A DNA stretch of 64,000 bases from Marinoscillum sp. 108 (GCF_902506655.1 NZ_LR734808.1:2418001-2482000), one strand, 5' to 3'. Shown: positions 17,620-28,201, counted from the first letter of the stretch. The notes: generated from the sequence alone by a model not told the origin. Made by a program: numbers and translations.

Positions 17620-20600
17620 ATGTCAAAGATTTTGCGTTCAGGTGTAATCAAATTTATTCTCTGCTTTTTCATGGTCCCGTCTGCGGTGGTGGCCCAGAAT
17701 ATCACAGAGACTCAGTGGTATTTTGGAAACTCACCAGATGCCTTTGTGATGGATAAAAACGGGCGGACTCCCAATATCGTGGACAATCAGGTGACCCCTT
17801 TCGGCACCAATGGCTCCACGGTGATCAGTGATCAGGAGAAAGGGAATCTTCTTTTCTATTCGGATGGTCAGGTGATCTATGACAACACTCATCAGGCGCT
17901 CCCCGGACTGGGTGCCGCTACCCTGAGTGCAGACCTTACCATAATACAGCCCGTGGTCTCCTGCCCTTTTCCTGACGGCACTCCTCAATACTATATTTTT
18001 ACCAACACCGGCAGTGCCATTGAATTCACCGTGGTGGATGCCTCCCTTCCGGGAAATTCCACGATTCTTCAATTTCCATTGGGAGATGTCTCTGGCGCGA
18101 TCAACCAACCCACAGGCCTGAACAACCCCGGAGAACTGATGAAAATACTGGAAAGTGCTGATGGACAGCGCTATTGGCTGGTAACTCAGGAAGCCACCAC
18201 CCTGAACTTTCAGGTCACCGAGATTAACAGCACCGGGTTGGGTGCCACAACGAGCTATGATGTCTTTCCGGCAGCTTTACCCCGATTTCAGGCCACAGCT
18301 CTGGCCATCAAAACAGATACCACCGGCACTTATGTGGCAGCATCGCCCAAAAACGCCAACCGAAACACCATCCTATTGGATTTTGATCCACTCACCGGAG
18401 CATTGGCTTTCAACCAGCAAGTAATCGGGTCCGGCTTTGACGACTCTGGCACTTCTGTGATTTATGATACCGAATGGTCAAATGATGGCTCCAAACTCTA
18501 CATTTCCCGAACGGGAGATGACACCAATCAGGGAAACATCTATCAGATTGATTTTGCAGACACTGTCAATGCAAACCCTCCGGTTACGCCCATCCTTAAC
18601 AATGCGTACTTCCGAAGCTATGGCCTCAAAAGAGCCATAGACGGCAATATTTATCACCTCTATCAGAGGAACAGCACGGCACCTTTTATTCTGGGCAGAA
18701 TCAATCGACCGGACAGCGCTGCGGCCATCGGAGTGTTTTACGACAGTCTGGTCTTCACTAATAACTTTAACGGCACCCAGTTTCCTGAATTTGCACCGGC
18801 CTACATGCCTACCAACTTCTTTACCATGAGCTTCACTTATCTGGACTCCTGTGTGGAAAGTGCTACCAAGTTTATAGCGCTGGTAGACCCCTTGCCCAAC
18901 AACTACTTTTGGAACTTTGGCGATGGTACAGGTAGTGTGGGACCGGCTCCCATCCACACTTATGATTTGGCCAGTGGCTACTTTGTCACGCTCACCGCTG
19001 AACTCAACGGCACTTTCCAGTCAGTCACGCTACCTGTGGACATTCTGCCCGGAGACTCGGCAGTGGATTTAGGAAACGACACCACCATCTGCGTGGATGA
19101 GATCCTTATGCTGGATGCCGGAGACGGCATATCCTACTTGTGGAGTACGGGAGAACTCACTCAAACCATTGAAGTGGACACCGCAGGTACCTACTGGGTA
19201 GAGGTGACCGGCCCTTCAGGGTGTACTTCGTTTGACGACATTGTGGTTACTGAGTATGGAGTGCAGCGGCAGGTTTTCAACCAATGGTATTTTGGTGAAA
19301 TGGCCGGGTTAGACTTTAACTCCAATCCGCCCGCGCCCTTACTGGACGGCATGATTTTCTCAGAGGAAGGCTGTGCCACCATGTCAGACGACAATGGTCA
19401 ATTGCTTTTCTATACCAATGGATCCACGGTCTGGAACAAAGACCACCTGGTGATGGCCAATGGACAGGGCATTGGTGGAGACAGTACGGCTGCCCAGTCT
19501 TCCATCATTCTACCCTTCCCCGATGACAACACTATGTTCTACATTTTCACCACCGAAGAGGTTTACGGGGACTTTACTTTCAATCTGAAAATGTCCATCG
19601 TAGACATGAAAAAGGACACCGCTCGCGGGCAGGTACTGATCAAAAACATCCCCATCATAGAATGCAGCACAGAAAGAGTCACTGCATCAGGATTTGGCGG
19701 CACCCCGTGGCTCCTGGCCCATGAGTACGGCAACAATAACTTCAGGGCCTACCAGATCAACACCAATGGCGTGATAGGCACCATACATTCCTCTGCCGGG
19801 GAGCCTCACGTATTCCAGAGCGAACCGCGAGCCACAGGTTATATGAAATTCTCACCGGCTGGAGACTTGGTGGCTGTGGTGGTACCAGGTAGCCCCAACT
19901 ACATCGATCTGTTGAATTTTGACCTGACCACCGGACAGGTCAGCAACTCCCGGTTGATTGACATTGAAGAAGCTGGTGAAGCCTATGGTTTAGAATTTTC
20001 GGGTGACGGACTCAAACTATATGTCACTACCACAGGAGTCAACTCCAAGCTGATCCAGTATGACCTGGACAGTATCAACTCACAAAATCCGGCGGCTGAC
20101 ATTCAGGCCACCAAATTTGATGGCTACGGTGCCACTTTGCCCGGTTATGGCGCACTACAGCGTGGACCAAATGGAGTGATCTACCTGGCCATAGACGGAC
20201 AGACACAAATAGGTTCTATCAGCAGCCCCGGTGGTAACGATCTGACGGCATCCTATCAGGAAACCAATACCGATCTTGGAGGAAGAACCTCGAGGCTGGG
20301 TCTGCCCAACTTCACCCAGCAGATCACGGCTGCCCCGCAGCAACCCGGAATCACCACAGAGGTGGCATGTGCAGGCCAGCCCACTTCCTTTACAGCCGTA
20401 GGCCGCGATAGCAGCATCGAAACCTATAGCTGGGACTTTGGTGACACCACGGGTGTGGTCACGGATCAGAACCCGCAGCATACCTACCTCAACCCTGGAA
20501 CTTACATCGTCCAATTGACCCTGAGCAACCGATGCGACATGGACAGTGTGCTCCGGGATACTGTAGAGGTTTTTAATATCCCTTTGCTTCCTACAGTACC

Positions 20601-21849
20601 TACGGACACCGCACTATGTGGTGGTCCGGTCACACTCTTTGCTTGGGATACGGATGATCCAGGCCTCAACTACTACTGGTCATCGGGAGACACCACCAGA
20701 GCAGTCACTTTTACCGCTCCTACCATTGTAAACGTGGCCATCATCAATGACGATGGTTGTAGCTCAGACACCCTGACAGTATTCATCGGCGAGGATGAAT
20801 CATTCATTGATTTGGGGCCAGATCGGCTCATTTGTCAAAATGATACACTGATTTTGGACTCTAATGACCCTGGACCAAATTATACCTGGTACCGGGATGG
20901 TGTAGTGGTCGGTGATCAAAGAACTCAGTTGGTAGCTTCAGGAAGTCCTGGGGACTTTCTTTACGCCGTGGAGGTGATCAATGACTTCTCTGGGTGTATT
21001 TACAGGGACACCATCCAGATCACCGTGCAGGGTGGCCCACAGGCCATCCAGTCCAATATACTCACGCCAGATTGCGGGCAGGCCAACGGTTCGTTTACGC
21101 TGGACATCAGCACTACAGGTAATTATAGTTACGCGCTCTCGGGCCCTGTCACTGCCGGACCGCTCAATTTTGATGGGCCCGGCACCACGCCAGCTTTCAC
21201 GGGCTTGCCTGCTGGCACTTACACCTCCACCGTCACCAATACAGTGACGGGATGTAGCACTGATGAAATTGTGCTCCTGGAAGACAATGCGCCTTTTGAA
21301 ATGGAGGCCGTAGGTGAGAATGCCTGCGCCCTCACCGGTGATATCTCAGTCCGGTTCAGCAATCGCATTCCCGCCAGAGTGGAAATAAACGTAGTGAATG
21401 AAGCCGGCAACAATGTCTTTAGCTCTACAGAAACCCTGACGCGGAGCACCTTTACCATCAATGACCTGGATAGCGGACTCTACTTCGTGGAAGTGCGCGA
21501 TACCAATCCACCAAACTGTATACAATCGGACACTGTTCGGCTAAGTGTCTCGGACGAATGCTACCGTACTATATTTGTTCCCAATGCGTTCAGTCCAAAT
21601 GGAAATGGCGCCAATGATGAGTGGTTTGCTTTTCCCAATGAATTTGTGGATCAGTTTCAGGTCTATGTTTTCAATCGTTGGGGCGATCTGGTTTTTTATT
21701 CCAACAATAAAAACTTCAGGTGGGACGGTTCTTTTGCAGGAGGGGAAGTACCCATGGGTACCTATGCTTATCGCATGCTTTTCACCAGCACGCTGGAGCC
21801 CGAAAAAGGCACCTTTGAACAGTATGGTTCTGTGACGGTTGTAAAATAA
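17620..21849 (+). CDS. Large secreted protein with duplicated propeller-PKD modules and a type B T9SS sorting domain
   Basis: The 1409-residue protein has a signal peptide (residues 1-25), followed by two related modules. Each begins with a QWYFG motif (about residues 32 and 555), continues with propeller-like repeats and ends with a PKD domain (YFWNFGDGTG and YSWDFGDTTG). Further Ig-like repeats follow. The C-terminus is a type B gliding-motility-associated sorting domain (about 1315-1409: IFVPNAFSPNGNGANDEWF, then YVFNRWGDLVFYS). This targets it to the surface through the type IX system, probably with the divergent PorP/SprF protein. The ligand or adhesion target is unknown. Confidence 0.9.
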   Translation: MSKILRSGVIKFILCFFMVPSAVVAQNITETQWYFGNSPDAFVMDKNGRTPNIVDNQVTPFGTNGSTVISDQEKGNLLFYSDGQVIYDNTHQALPGLGAATLSADLTIIQPVVSCPFPDGTPQYYIFTNTGSAIEFTVVDASLPGNSTILQFPLGDVSGAINQPTGLNNPGELMKILESADGQRYWLVTQEATTLNFQVTEINSTGLGATTSYDVFPAALPRFQATALAIKTDTTGTYVAASPKNANRNTILLDFDPLTGALAFNQQVIGSGFDDSGTSVIYDTEWSNDGSKLYISRTGDDTNQGNIYQIDFADTVNANPPVTPILNNAYFRSYGLKRAIDGNIYHLYQRNSTAPFILGRINRPDSAAAIGVFYDSLVFTNNFNGTQFPEFAPAYMPTNFFTMSFTYLDSCVESATKFIALVDPLPNNYFWNFGDGTGSVGPAPIHTYDLASGYFVTLTAELNGTFQSVTLPVDILPGDSAVDLGNDTTICVDEILMLDAGDGISYLWSTGELTQTIEVDTAGTYWVEVTGPSGCTSFDDIVVTEYGVQRQVFNQWYFGEMAGLDFNSNPPAPLLDGMIFSEEGCATMSDDNGQLLFYTNGSTVWNKDHLVMANGQGIGGDSTAAQSSIILPFPDDNTMFYIFTTEEVYGDFTFNLKMSIVDMKKDTARGQVLIKNIPIIECSTERVTASGFGGTPWLLAHEYGNNNFRAYQINTNGVIGTIHSSAGEPHVFQSEPRATGYMKFSPAGDLVAVVVPGSPNYIDLLNFDLTTGQVSNSRLIDIEEAGEAYGLEFSGDGLKLYVTTTGVNSKLIQYDLDSINSQNPAADIQATKFDGYGATLPGYGALQRGPNGVIYLAIDGQTQIGSISSPGGNDLTASYQETNTDLGGRTSRLGLPNFTQQITAAPQQPGITTEVACAGQPTSFTAVGRDSSIETYSWDFGDTTGVVTDQNPQHTYLNPGTYIVQLTLSNRCDMDSVLRDTVEVFNIPLLPTVPTDTALCGGPVTLFAWDTDDPGLNYYWSSGDTTRAVTFTAPTIVNVAIINDDGCSSDTLTVFIGEDESFIDLGPDRLICQNDTLILDSNDPGPNYTWYRDGVVVGDQRTQLVASGSPGDFLYAVEVINDFSGCIYRDTIQITVQGGPQAIQSNILTPDCGQANGSFTLDISTTGNYSYALSGPVTAGPLNFDGPGTTPAFTGLPAGTYTSTVTNTVTGCSTDEIVLLEDNAPFEMEAVGENACALTGDISVRFSNRIPARVEINVVNEAGNNVFSSTETLTRSTFTINDLDSGLYFVEVRDTNPPNCIQSDTVRLSVSDECYRTIFVPNAFSPNGNGANDEWFAFPNEFVDQFQVYVFNRWGDLVFYSNNKNFRWDGSFAGGEVPMGTYAYRMLFTSTLEPEKGTFEQYGSVTVVK

Positions 21850-21851
21850 GC

Positions 21852-22442
21852 ATGATGACATTTTTCGATCAGGTATATCAAAAACTCTTTTCTAAGCCCG
21901 AAACCGCCAATGAGGTACTGGTCTATGAACCCATCTCGAGAAATGAGCATTACTCAGAAAGTTATGCCTTCTGGCTGCACTCTGTCAATCATAAAAGGCT
22001 TATCCGGCAAGTAGCTGAGTCATATTTACTGAAGCAAAACAATCTGGTTGGAGAACCTGATGTGCACCTGCTGTCCACCAACCTCTCCAATGGCTTTGCC
22101 ATCTCCTTCAATGAAGAAATAGACAAGAAAGAGTTTCAGTTTTTCTTTGACTGGCTAGGAGAAAAAGTAGAAGCCCTGCCATATAAACGATCCAATAGCG
22201 ATGTGACTATCACTGATAAGGGCAATGTGATCGAATCTAAGGAAAAGCATTACTTCAAGCCCATTCAGCAATCACAGGAAGCTCCCCTTGATCAGCAGTT
22301 TGGCAATATCCTGATCGAACACATATCCATTGATAACCGTCCAAGCTTTATCAAATTAGTGGCCAATACGTATAATGACAGAATGTATAAAAACCCTGAC
22401 AGCTTTGAGTTTTTGGCCAAATATTTGTTTGAGGTTAATTGA
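21852..22442 (+). CDS. Protein of unknown function
   Basis: The 196-residue soluble protein starts two bases after the large cargo gene, so it is probably co-transcribed. It has no signal peptide and no recognised domain. Visible features are an acidic/aromatic centre (EEIDKKEFQFFFDWLGEKVE) and a mixed alpha/beta composition. An in-frame second ATG follows immediately. Its position suggests a cytoplasmic accessory of the cargo operon, but that is inference only. Confidence 0.65.
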   Translation: MMTFFDQVYQKLFSKPETANEVLVYEPISRNEHYSESYAFWLHSVNHKRLIRQVAESYLLKQNNLVGEPDVHLLSTNLSNGFAISFNEEIDKKEFQFFFDWLGEKVEALPYKRSNSDVTITDKGNVIESKEKHYFKPIQQSQEAPLDQQFGNILIEHISIDNRPSFIKLVANTYNDRMYKNPDSFEFLAKYLFEVN

Positions 22443-22458
22443 AATTAAGAATCTAATT

Positions 22459-22827
22459 ATGAAAATCATGAAATACGTACTTTTCGTCCTCTCCACCGTT
22501 CTTTTGGTGGGTTTGTTCTCCTTTAGCCCGGCACAGCCCGAATTACTCCCGACTAAACTTCGGATCACGGTAATTGACGGACTTGGCAACCCTGCAGAAG
22601 GTGCCACAGTGACCATTTATCTTAATGAGGATGACTACAGGAACAGTGAAAACCCCGTAGCTAAAGCCATATCTGACAACAAAGGGCGGGTTACATTCAA
22701 AGACCTGAAGCCGGTTCCTTATTTTATCGATGCCCGAAAAGGGGACATGAACAATGACTTTGAAGGAGTAAGAACAGCGGCACTCGAAGAAGGTAAACTC
22801 AACAAAGTAAACACTGTCATCGAATAG
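22459..22827 (+). CDS. Small exported protein with a carboxypeptidase-regulatory-like fold
   Basis: With the ATG at 22459 the protein has 122 residues. It begins with a signal peptide (KIMKYVLFVLSTVLLVGLFS), followed by a beta-sandwich pattern typical of carboxypeptidase-regulatory/SdrD-B-like domains (RITVIDGLGNPAEGATVTIY, then DNKGRVTFKDLKPVPYFIDA). The frame extends upstream to 22375, overlapping the previous gene, but those residues do not look like a signal peptide. Its stop overlaps the GTG start of the next gene. Confidence 0.7.
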   Translation: MKIMKYVLFVLSTVLLVGLFSFSPAQPELLPTKLRITVIDGLGNPAEGATVTIYLNEDDYRNSENPVAKAISDNKGRVTFKDLKPVPYFIDARKGDMNNDFEGVRTAALEEGKLNKVNTVIE

Positions 22828-25637
22828 TGAATAGGGTCACCGGTTTTCTAGCCTGCCTCATATTTTTCAGCATAATCCGGGAGCCGAAACCGCTTCCGGA
22901 TTATTCATTAGTACTCGATCAGCAACCATCGGCCATTGGCACTACAGAAGACCCTCAGGCCAGAGCAAATTACGAAAATCGATTGCTGGTTGACCCTTCT
23001 ACAGGGCAGATTCCCAAAGACATCAGAGACCGGGAGCTCCGGTTTGCTGAGCTGCTGCTTTCCAGACAGCACAGGGCTGGTCATCATCAGCGGATGGCTG
23101 CTCAGAATTATGAACTTGCCGGCCCCTTCAATGTGGGTGGGCGCACCCGGGCGATCTCTCTCGATATTCGCAATGAAAATACCATACTCGCGGGTGGTGT
23201 TTCCGGGGGCATCTGGAAAACCACCAATGGAGGCACTGATTGGAAAAGAACCTCTGATCCGGCACTAAGAAATAGCGTGACTGCCCTTAATCAGGACCTG
23301 AGACCAGGGAAACAGGACATTTGGTACGCAGGAACGGGCGAACTTTTGGGCAACTCCGCCCGAAGTACCGCTGCCCCATACAGGGGTGCAGGCCTCTTCA
23401 AATCTACCGATGGTGGTGAAACCTGGGAAGCACTCCCCGGCACTATAGACAATGCCACCCCTAATCAGTTTAGCAGCCAGTTTCAATACATCTGGGCCAT
23501 TGAAACCAACCAACTCAATCTCACCCAGGATGAAGTATTGGTAGCCGCCTATGGAGCCATCCTCAAATCATCAGATGGGGGCCAGACCTGGGGCGTGGCG
23601 CTCGGTCAGAAATTATTTGACCTGCCAGAAAACACAGACCTCAACGAATCTGATGCCCCATTTTATACCAGTTTGAGAAAAACACCTTCCGGACATTTTT
23701 TTGCTGCGATGAGCAGTGCCTCCTCCTCCAATAAGCTTTCGCCTTCAGCGGGTTTTTATTTCTCAGCTACCGGAGATCAGTGGCAGCAAATCACTCCTCC
23801 GGGTCTGGCAGCCTATCACGAGCGCACGGTGATCGGTTTTGCTGCTGACGAATCGAGTGTGTATTTCCTCACCCAGAGCGAAGAGGCCTCCCTTTGGAAA
23901 CTTAATGTGACCAACATACAGAATGGAATACTCTCAGGGTCCTGGACTAACCTGACCAGCAACATACCTGCATCGGGTGGCGAATACGGTGACTTTGAGA
24001 GTCAGGGTGGCTACAACATGCTCATAGAGGTACATCCTCAGAACCCCAACCTCGTGTTTATAGGTGGTACCAACCTCTACCGATCCACCGATGGTTTTTC
24101 ATCTACCAAAAACATCAAATGGATCGGAGGCTACAGCCCTGAGAACGACGCTTCAGTCTACCCCGGACATTACCCAGATCAGCATGCCCTGCTTTTTTAT
24201 CCCTCAGATGAAAAAAGGATGATCTCAGCCAATGACGGTGGCATCCGGCTCACCACCAATGTCCTGGCTGACTCTGTCTCCTGGAAAAGCCTGAACAACG
24301 GGTACCTTACCTCACAGTTTTACACCATCGCCCAGCGGTTGGACAAGGACACTGATGAAATCCTGGGTGGAATGCAGGACAATGGGACGTACATGAGAGA
24401 TGCTCTCGGTGAAAACCCCTCCTGGAACAGAATCCTGGGTGGAGATGGAGGCTACTGTGCCATTGCCCCCAACCGTGACTTTGTTTACGTCTCCTTCCAA
24501 AACAGCCAAATCTACCGACTCTCACTCAGCTCCACCTTCCAACTCAAATCCTTTGCACGGGTGGATCCAATAGGCGGAGGTGAACGAGAGGGTCAGGGTT
24601 ATCTATTCATCAATCCTTTCATTCTGGATCCGACCAACGCCAGTCGAATGTTTTTGACTGGGGGTGATGTGATCTGGCGAAATGAAAACCTGCTGCAGGT
24701 GCCGGGTGGAAATCAAAAAAAGACCTCAGTCAACTGGTCGGAAATTAAAGATACGGAGCAGGCCTCCGGTGTGTACACGGCCATAGACAAAGCACGGGAT
24801 CAGGATATTCTCTATGCTGGAATATACAGTCAAAGCCCCACCATTGTCAAAGTAGAAAATGCTTCGGACCCTACCCGGGAAAGCGTAACTTTTATGTCTC
24901 CTACCATTTTTCCTGAAAATGGTCACATCGCATGCGTCACGGTCAATCCTGAAAATGCAGATCACCTGATCGTGGTGTTTTCTAACTATGGCATCCCATC
25001 TATCTTCATGACGGTGGATGGAGGAGTGTCCTTCTCAGACATCAGCGGAAACCTGGAAGAAAACCCCGATGGCTCCGGTAGTGGTCCCAGCGTAAGGTGG
25101 GCAGAAATTGTCCCCACCACCAGTGGCATTAGCGTCTTTGTAGGCACGAGTACTGGATTGTACTCCACCACTGCCACCAATGGTGGCCAAACCATCTGGA
25201 TTAAAGAAAGTGAAGACAAAATAGGCAATGCGGTGATCACGATGATTGATTATCGGGACATAGACGGTCGCCTGGTCATTGCGACACATGGCAATGGTAC
25301 TTTTCAGTCGTTCCTGGAGGATACGCGCCCCTTCACCAATCAGCACTCACCCGGAGAGCAACTAACGAGTCTGCAGAATTATCCAAATCCGTTTACCAAC
25401 GAAACGATGATCCGGTACTCCCTGCCGGAAAATGGTGAAGTAAAAATAGATCTTTACGATGCCTCCGGAAGATTCATCAGAAACCTGCTTTGGGGCCCAC
25501 AATACGCAGGGGAAAACAGGACCATCTGGGATGGCACCAACAACTCCGGAACGCGCCTAAAGTCCGGCATATACACCTATGTGCTCCAGTTTCAGGGACA
25601 GCAGATCAGCAAGAGAATGATCTACCTTCCGAACTAA
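22827..25637 (+). CDS. Secreted Asp-box beta-propeller protein with a type A T9SS sorting domain
   Basis: The 936-residue protein starts at a GTG that overlaps the preceding TAG by one base. A hydrophobic signal segment (residues 6-16) is followed by Asp-box repeats of the BNR/sortilin type (KTTNGGTDWKRTS, KSTDGGETWEAL, KSSDGGQTWGVAL, MTVDGGVSF) that build a propeller over about residues 90-830. The last 85 residues are a Por-secretion type A domain (LQNYPNPFTNETMIRYSLP, with DLYDASGRF and a closing GIYTYVLQF). It is likely secreted and surface-attached; its substrate is unknown. Confidence 0.85.
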   Translation: MNRVTGFLACLIFFSIIREPKPLPDYSLVLDQQPSAIGTTEDPQARANYENRLLVDPSTGQIPKDIRDRELRFAELLLSRQHRAGHHQRMAAQNYELAGPFNVGGRTRAISLDIRNENTILAGGVSGGIWKTTNGGTDWKRTSDPALRNSVTALNQDLRPGKQDIWYAGTGELLGNSARSTAAPYRGAGLFKSTDGGETWEALPGTIDNATPNQFSSQFQYIWAIETNQLNLTQDEVLVAAYGAILKSSDGGQTWGVALGQKLFDLPENTDLNESDAPFYTSLRKTPSGHFFAAMSSASSSNKLSPSAGFYFSATGDQWQQITPPGLAAYHERTVIGFAADESSVYFLTQSEEASLWKLNVTNIQNGILSGSWTNLTSNIPASGGEYGDFESQGGYNMLIEVHPQNPNLVFIGGTNLYRSTDGFSSTKNIKWIGGYSPENDASVYPGHYPDQHALLFYPSDEKRMISANDGGIRLTTNVLADSVSWKSLNNGYLTSQFYTIAQRLDKDTDEILGGMQDNGTYMRDALGENPSWNRILGGDGGYCAIAPNRDFVYVSFQNSQIYRLSLSSTFQLKSFARVDPIGGGEREGQGYLFINPFILDPTNASRMFLTGGDVIWRNENLLQVPGGNQKKTSVNWSEIKDTEQASGVYTAIDKARDQDILYAGIYSQSPTIVKVENASDPTRESVTFMSPTIFPENGHIACVTVNPENADHLIVVFSNYGIPSIFMTVDGGVSFSDISGNLEENPDGSGSGPSVRWAEIVPTTSGISVFVGTSTGLYSTTATNGGQTIWIKESEDKIGNAVITMIDYRDIDGRLVIATHGNGTFQSFLEDTRPFTNQHSPGEQLTSLQNYPNPFTNETMIRYSLPENGEVKIDLYDASGRFIRNLLWGPQYAGENRTIWDGTNNSGTRLKSGIYTYVLQFQGQQISKRMIYLPN

Positions 25638-25789
25638 CGATAGGTAATTAGCGCCAGGGCATAAGCCGCAACCATAAACCAAAATTTATAGTTCAGCAGA
25701 TTGGGAATGACATTCAATTCCATCAACACCAAAGCCAAAACGATAATAACAGAAATCAATCTGAGGGTATTTCTAGTACTTTTACTCAT
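25634..25789 (-). CDS. Small two-segment membrane protein
   Basis: With the ATG at 25789 it has 51 residues and two hydrophobic stretches (LRLISVIIVLALVLMELNVI and FWFMVAAYALALITYR). The longer frame to 25867 adds residues without membrane character. Its stop codon overlaps the stop of the convergent Asp-box gene. Small hydrophobic proteins of this kind are common in Bacteroidota and have no assigned role. Confidence 0.5.
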   Translation of the reverse strand: MSKSTRNTLRLISVIIVLALVLMELNVIPNLLNYKFWFMVAAYALALITYR

Positions 25790-25901
25790 ATCTACGGTTA
25801 GTTGGTTTTTTAACAACTGGCGATGATGTTGCAATCGTAAATATATAGACCTCTCATAAGTTGTCAATAATTTTCAAGATAATTGTGCATTGAATTACCA
25901 A

Positions 25902-26861
25902 ATGGCAGAAATAGGCACCAATATCGAACAGGCAGCAGCCCTCCTAAAGGCAGGGAAACTGGTGGCCATTCCCACGGAGACTGTATATGGTCTGGCGGGA
26001 AATGCGCTGGATGAATCTGCCATTCTGGACATCTTCAAGGTCAAAAAGCGACCCAAGTTTGACCCGTTGATTGCACACACGGATTCTCTGGAAAAAATCA
26101 AGGGAATAGTCACGCACATTCCTGACAAAGCACTCATGCTGGCAGAGGCCTTCTGGCCCGGCCCTTTGACCATTTTATTGAATAAAAAGTCACACATTCC
26201 GGACATTCTTACCTCCGGCCTTTCAGATGTGGCGGTGAGAATACCTCGTCACCCGCTTACCCATTCACTGCTTTCACAGCTGGATTTCCCACTAGCGGCA
26301 CCTAGCGCCAATCCTTTTGGGTACATCTCGCCCACTTCGGCACAGCATGTTCAGGATCAGCTAGGTGCTCATATTCCGTATATACTGGATGGGGGCAGCT
26401 GCTCAGTAGGTATAGAATCCACCATTATCGGATTCAATGAACAAGAGCAACCCATCGTATACAGGCTTGGCGGGAAGAAAATAGATGATATTGAGCAAGT
26501 GGTTGGCAAAGTGAAATTACGGATCAATCACAGCTCTGACCCCATCGCACCAGGCATGCTCAAATCGCATTATGCTCCATCCAAGCGACTCATCATTGGC
26601 AACCTGACCGAACTGGTTCCCCGATTTCACAAGCGGAATTTCGGGGTGATCAGCTTCCATCAGTCATTTGATGGATTAACAGCAGACCGGCAGATTATAC
26701 TTTCTAAAACCCGTAACCTGGATGAGGCCGCGCGCCAGCTCTTTGGAGCATTGCGCACCATGGATCAGAAGGATGTGGAATTTATTATTACCGAAAAATT
26801 CCCTGATATGGGTCTTGGACAAGCCATAAATGACCGCTTGAAGAGAGCTGCCACAAGATAA
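25902..26861 (+). CDS. L-threonylcarbamoyladenylate synthase (Sua5/YrdC type)
   Basis: The 319-residue protein makes threonylcarbamoyl-AMP from threonine, bicarbonate and ATP for the t6A modification of tRNAs. Residues 5-200 form the YrdC domain (AIPTETVYGLAGNALDE, then AAPSANPFGYISPTSAQHV). The remaining 110 residues form the Sua5 extension (PGMLKSHYAPSKRLIIG), which separates Sua5 from the shorter TsaC. I chose the ATG at 25902 over the TTG at 25890. It is followed 62 bases later by pgk. Confidence 0.92.
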   Translation: MAEIGTNIEQAAALLKAGKLVAIPTETVYGLAGNALDESAILDIFKVKKRPKFDPLIAHTDSLEKIKGIVTHIPDKALMLAEAFWPGPLTILLNKKSHIPDILTSGLSDVAVRIPRHPLTHSLLSQLDFPLAAPSANPFGYISPTSAQHVQDQLGAHIPYILDGGSCSVGIESTIIGFNEQEQPIVYRLGGKKIDDIEQVVGKVKLRINHSSDPIAPGMLKSHYAPSKRLIIGNLTELVPRFHKRNFGVISFHQSFDGLTADRQIILSKTRNLDEAARQLFGALRTMDQKDVEFIITEKFPDMGLGQAINDRLKRAATR

Positions 26862-26923
26862 GTCTCCAGAAGCTTTGCTTTTTTACCCAGATCAGACAAT
26901 TTAGCACTCCAAAATAAGTGGAT

Positions 26924-28111
26924 ATGAGAACCATAGATGATTTTAACTTTAGAAACAGGAAGGCACTAATCAGGGTAGACTTTAATGTACCCCTGGATGA
27001 AAACAGCCAAATTACTGACGATACACGACTAAGAGCGGCCATACCTACCATCAAGAAAATAATCGATGAGGGGGGTGCTGTTATACTGATGAGCCACTTG
27101 GGGAGACCTAAGACCGGACCAGAAGAAAAATATTCCCTTAAGCACATCGTAGCAGACCTCAGTGAAAAACTAGGTGTCAGCGTTCATTTTGCCAATGACT
27201 GTATCGGAGACGAAGCCCAGGAAAAGGCCAAAGCCCTTGGTAATGGTGAAGTGCTATTGCTAGAAAACGTACGATTCTATCCAGAGGAGACCAAAGGGGA
27301 CGAAGCTTTTGCTGAGAAACTGGCCAGCCTGGGAGATATCTACGTCAATGATGCATTTGGGACCGCACACCGTGCCCATGCCTCCACGACCATTGCCGCT
27401 AAGTTTTTTGCAGATAAGTGCTGCGGCTATGTGATGCAGCAGGAACTAGTAAACGCAGAAAAAGTATTAGGTGAACCTACGCGTCCTTTTACCGCCATCA
27501 TGGGTGGTGCCAAGGTCTCCGATAAGATATTGATTATCGACCGTTTGCTGGATGTAGCTGACAACCTCATCATTGGCGGAGGAATGTCCTATACCTTCTC
27601 CAAAGCAAAAGGAGGAAACATTGGTAAATCGCTTCTGGAAGCCGACAAAATGGACCTCACCAAAGAGCTGGAAGCAAAGGCAAAAGCCAAGGGAGTGAAC
27701 CTTATCCTGCCTGTGGATACCGTAATTGCCGATGATTTTGATAAAGATGCAAACAAGAAGACGGTTCCGGCCGGTCAGATTCCGGACGATTGGCAAGGGT
27801 TGGACATTGGACCTGAAACCATCAAATTATTTTCTGAAACCATCAAAAACTCCAAAACCATTCTCTGGAATGGCCCAATGGGTGTTTTTGAGTTCCCTGC
27901 ATTTGCTGTAGGTACTGAGGCCATCGCCAAATCTCTGGTGAGTGCCACTGAAAAAGGTGCTTTCTCATTGATCGGTGGAGGTGACTCTGCCTCGGCGATC
28001 AACAACCTAGGGTACGGAGATAAAGTGTCTTACGTAAGTACCGGCGGGGGCGCACTTTTGGAGTACATGGAAGGAAAAGTACTGCCCGGAGTAGCCGCTC
28101 TGGAGGAATAA
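26924..28111 (+). CDS. pgk: Phosphoglycerate kinase
   Basis: The 395-residue length and motifs match Pgk, which interconverts 1,3-bisphosphoglycerate and 3-phosphoglycerate with ATP formation in glycolysis. Visible motifs are the N-terminal RVDFNVPLD, the substrate-binding [20 protein letters not shown], and the C-terminal nucleotide loop [12 protein letters not shown]. The ATG at 26924 was preferred to the upstream in-frame GTG at 26918 because MRTIDDF is the usual start. A strong terminator follows at 28135. Confidence 0.97.
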   Translation: MRTIDDFNFRNRKALIRVDFNVPLDENSQITDDTRLRAAIPTIKKIIDEGGAVILMSHLGRPKTGPEEKYSLKHIVADLSEKLGVSVHFANDCIGDEAQEKAKALGNGEVLLLENVRFYPEETKGDEAFAEKLASLGDIYVNDAFGTAHRAHASTTIAAKFFADKCCGYVMQQELVNAEKVLGEPTRPFTAIMGGAKVSDKILIIDRLLDVADNLIIGGGMSYTFSKAKGGNIGKSLLEADKMDLTKELEAKAKAKGVNLILPVDTVIADDFDKDANKKTVPAGQIPDDWQGLDIGPETIKLFSETIKNSKTILWNGPMGVFEFPAFAVGTEAIAKSLVSATEKGAFSLIGGGDSASAINNLGYGDKVSYVSTGGGALLEYMEGKVLPGVAALEE

Positions 28112-28134
28112 AAATCATATCATTTAGAGATAAT

Positions 28135-28169
28135 CAAAAAGGGTGAATGAATTATTCACCCTTTTTTTA
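28135..28169 (+). terminator. Intrinsic terminator of pgk
   Basis: AAAGGGTGAAT pairs with ATTCACCCTTT around a short GAATT-containing loop. A run of T residues follows, 24 bases after the pgk stop codon. Confidence 0.9.
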
Positions 28170-28193
28170 TCCGCTCGATTCTCAAAAAATCGG

Positions 28194-28201
28194 TACTTTT
28201 G
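28194..28201 (+). promoter_or_regulatory. Candidate -7 promoter element for the HNH-like gene
   Basis: TACTTTTG matches TAnnTTTG exactly and lies 22 bases before the ATG at 28224. No TTTG was found at the usual spacing upstream. Confidence 0.35.

Noticed and set aside
21545-21835. Overlapping frame inside the type B sorting domain region
   Set aside because: It is a shadow of the real frame, which carries a clear sorting domain.
22375-22458. Upstream start for the small carboxypeptidase-regulatory-like protein
   Set aside because: It would overlap the preceding gene and push the signal peptide inside the protein.
26918-26923. GTG start for phosphoglycerate kinase
   Set aside because: The ATG two codons later gives the usual N-terminus; there is no evidence for the extension.
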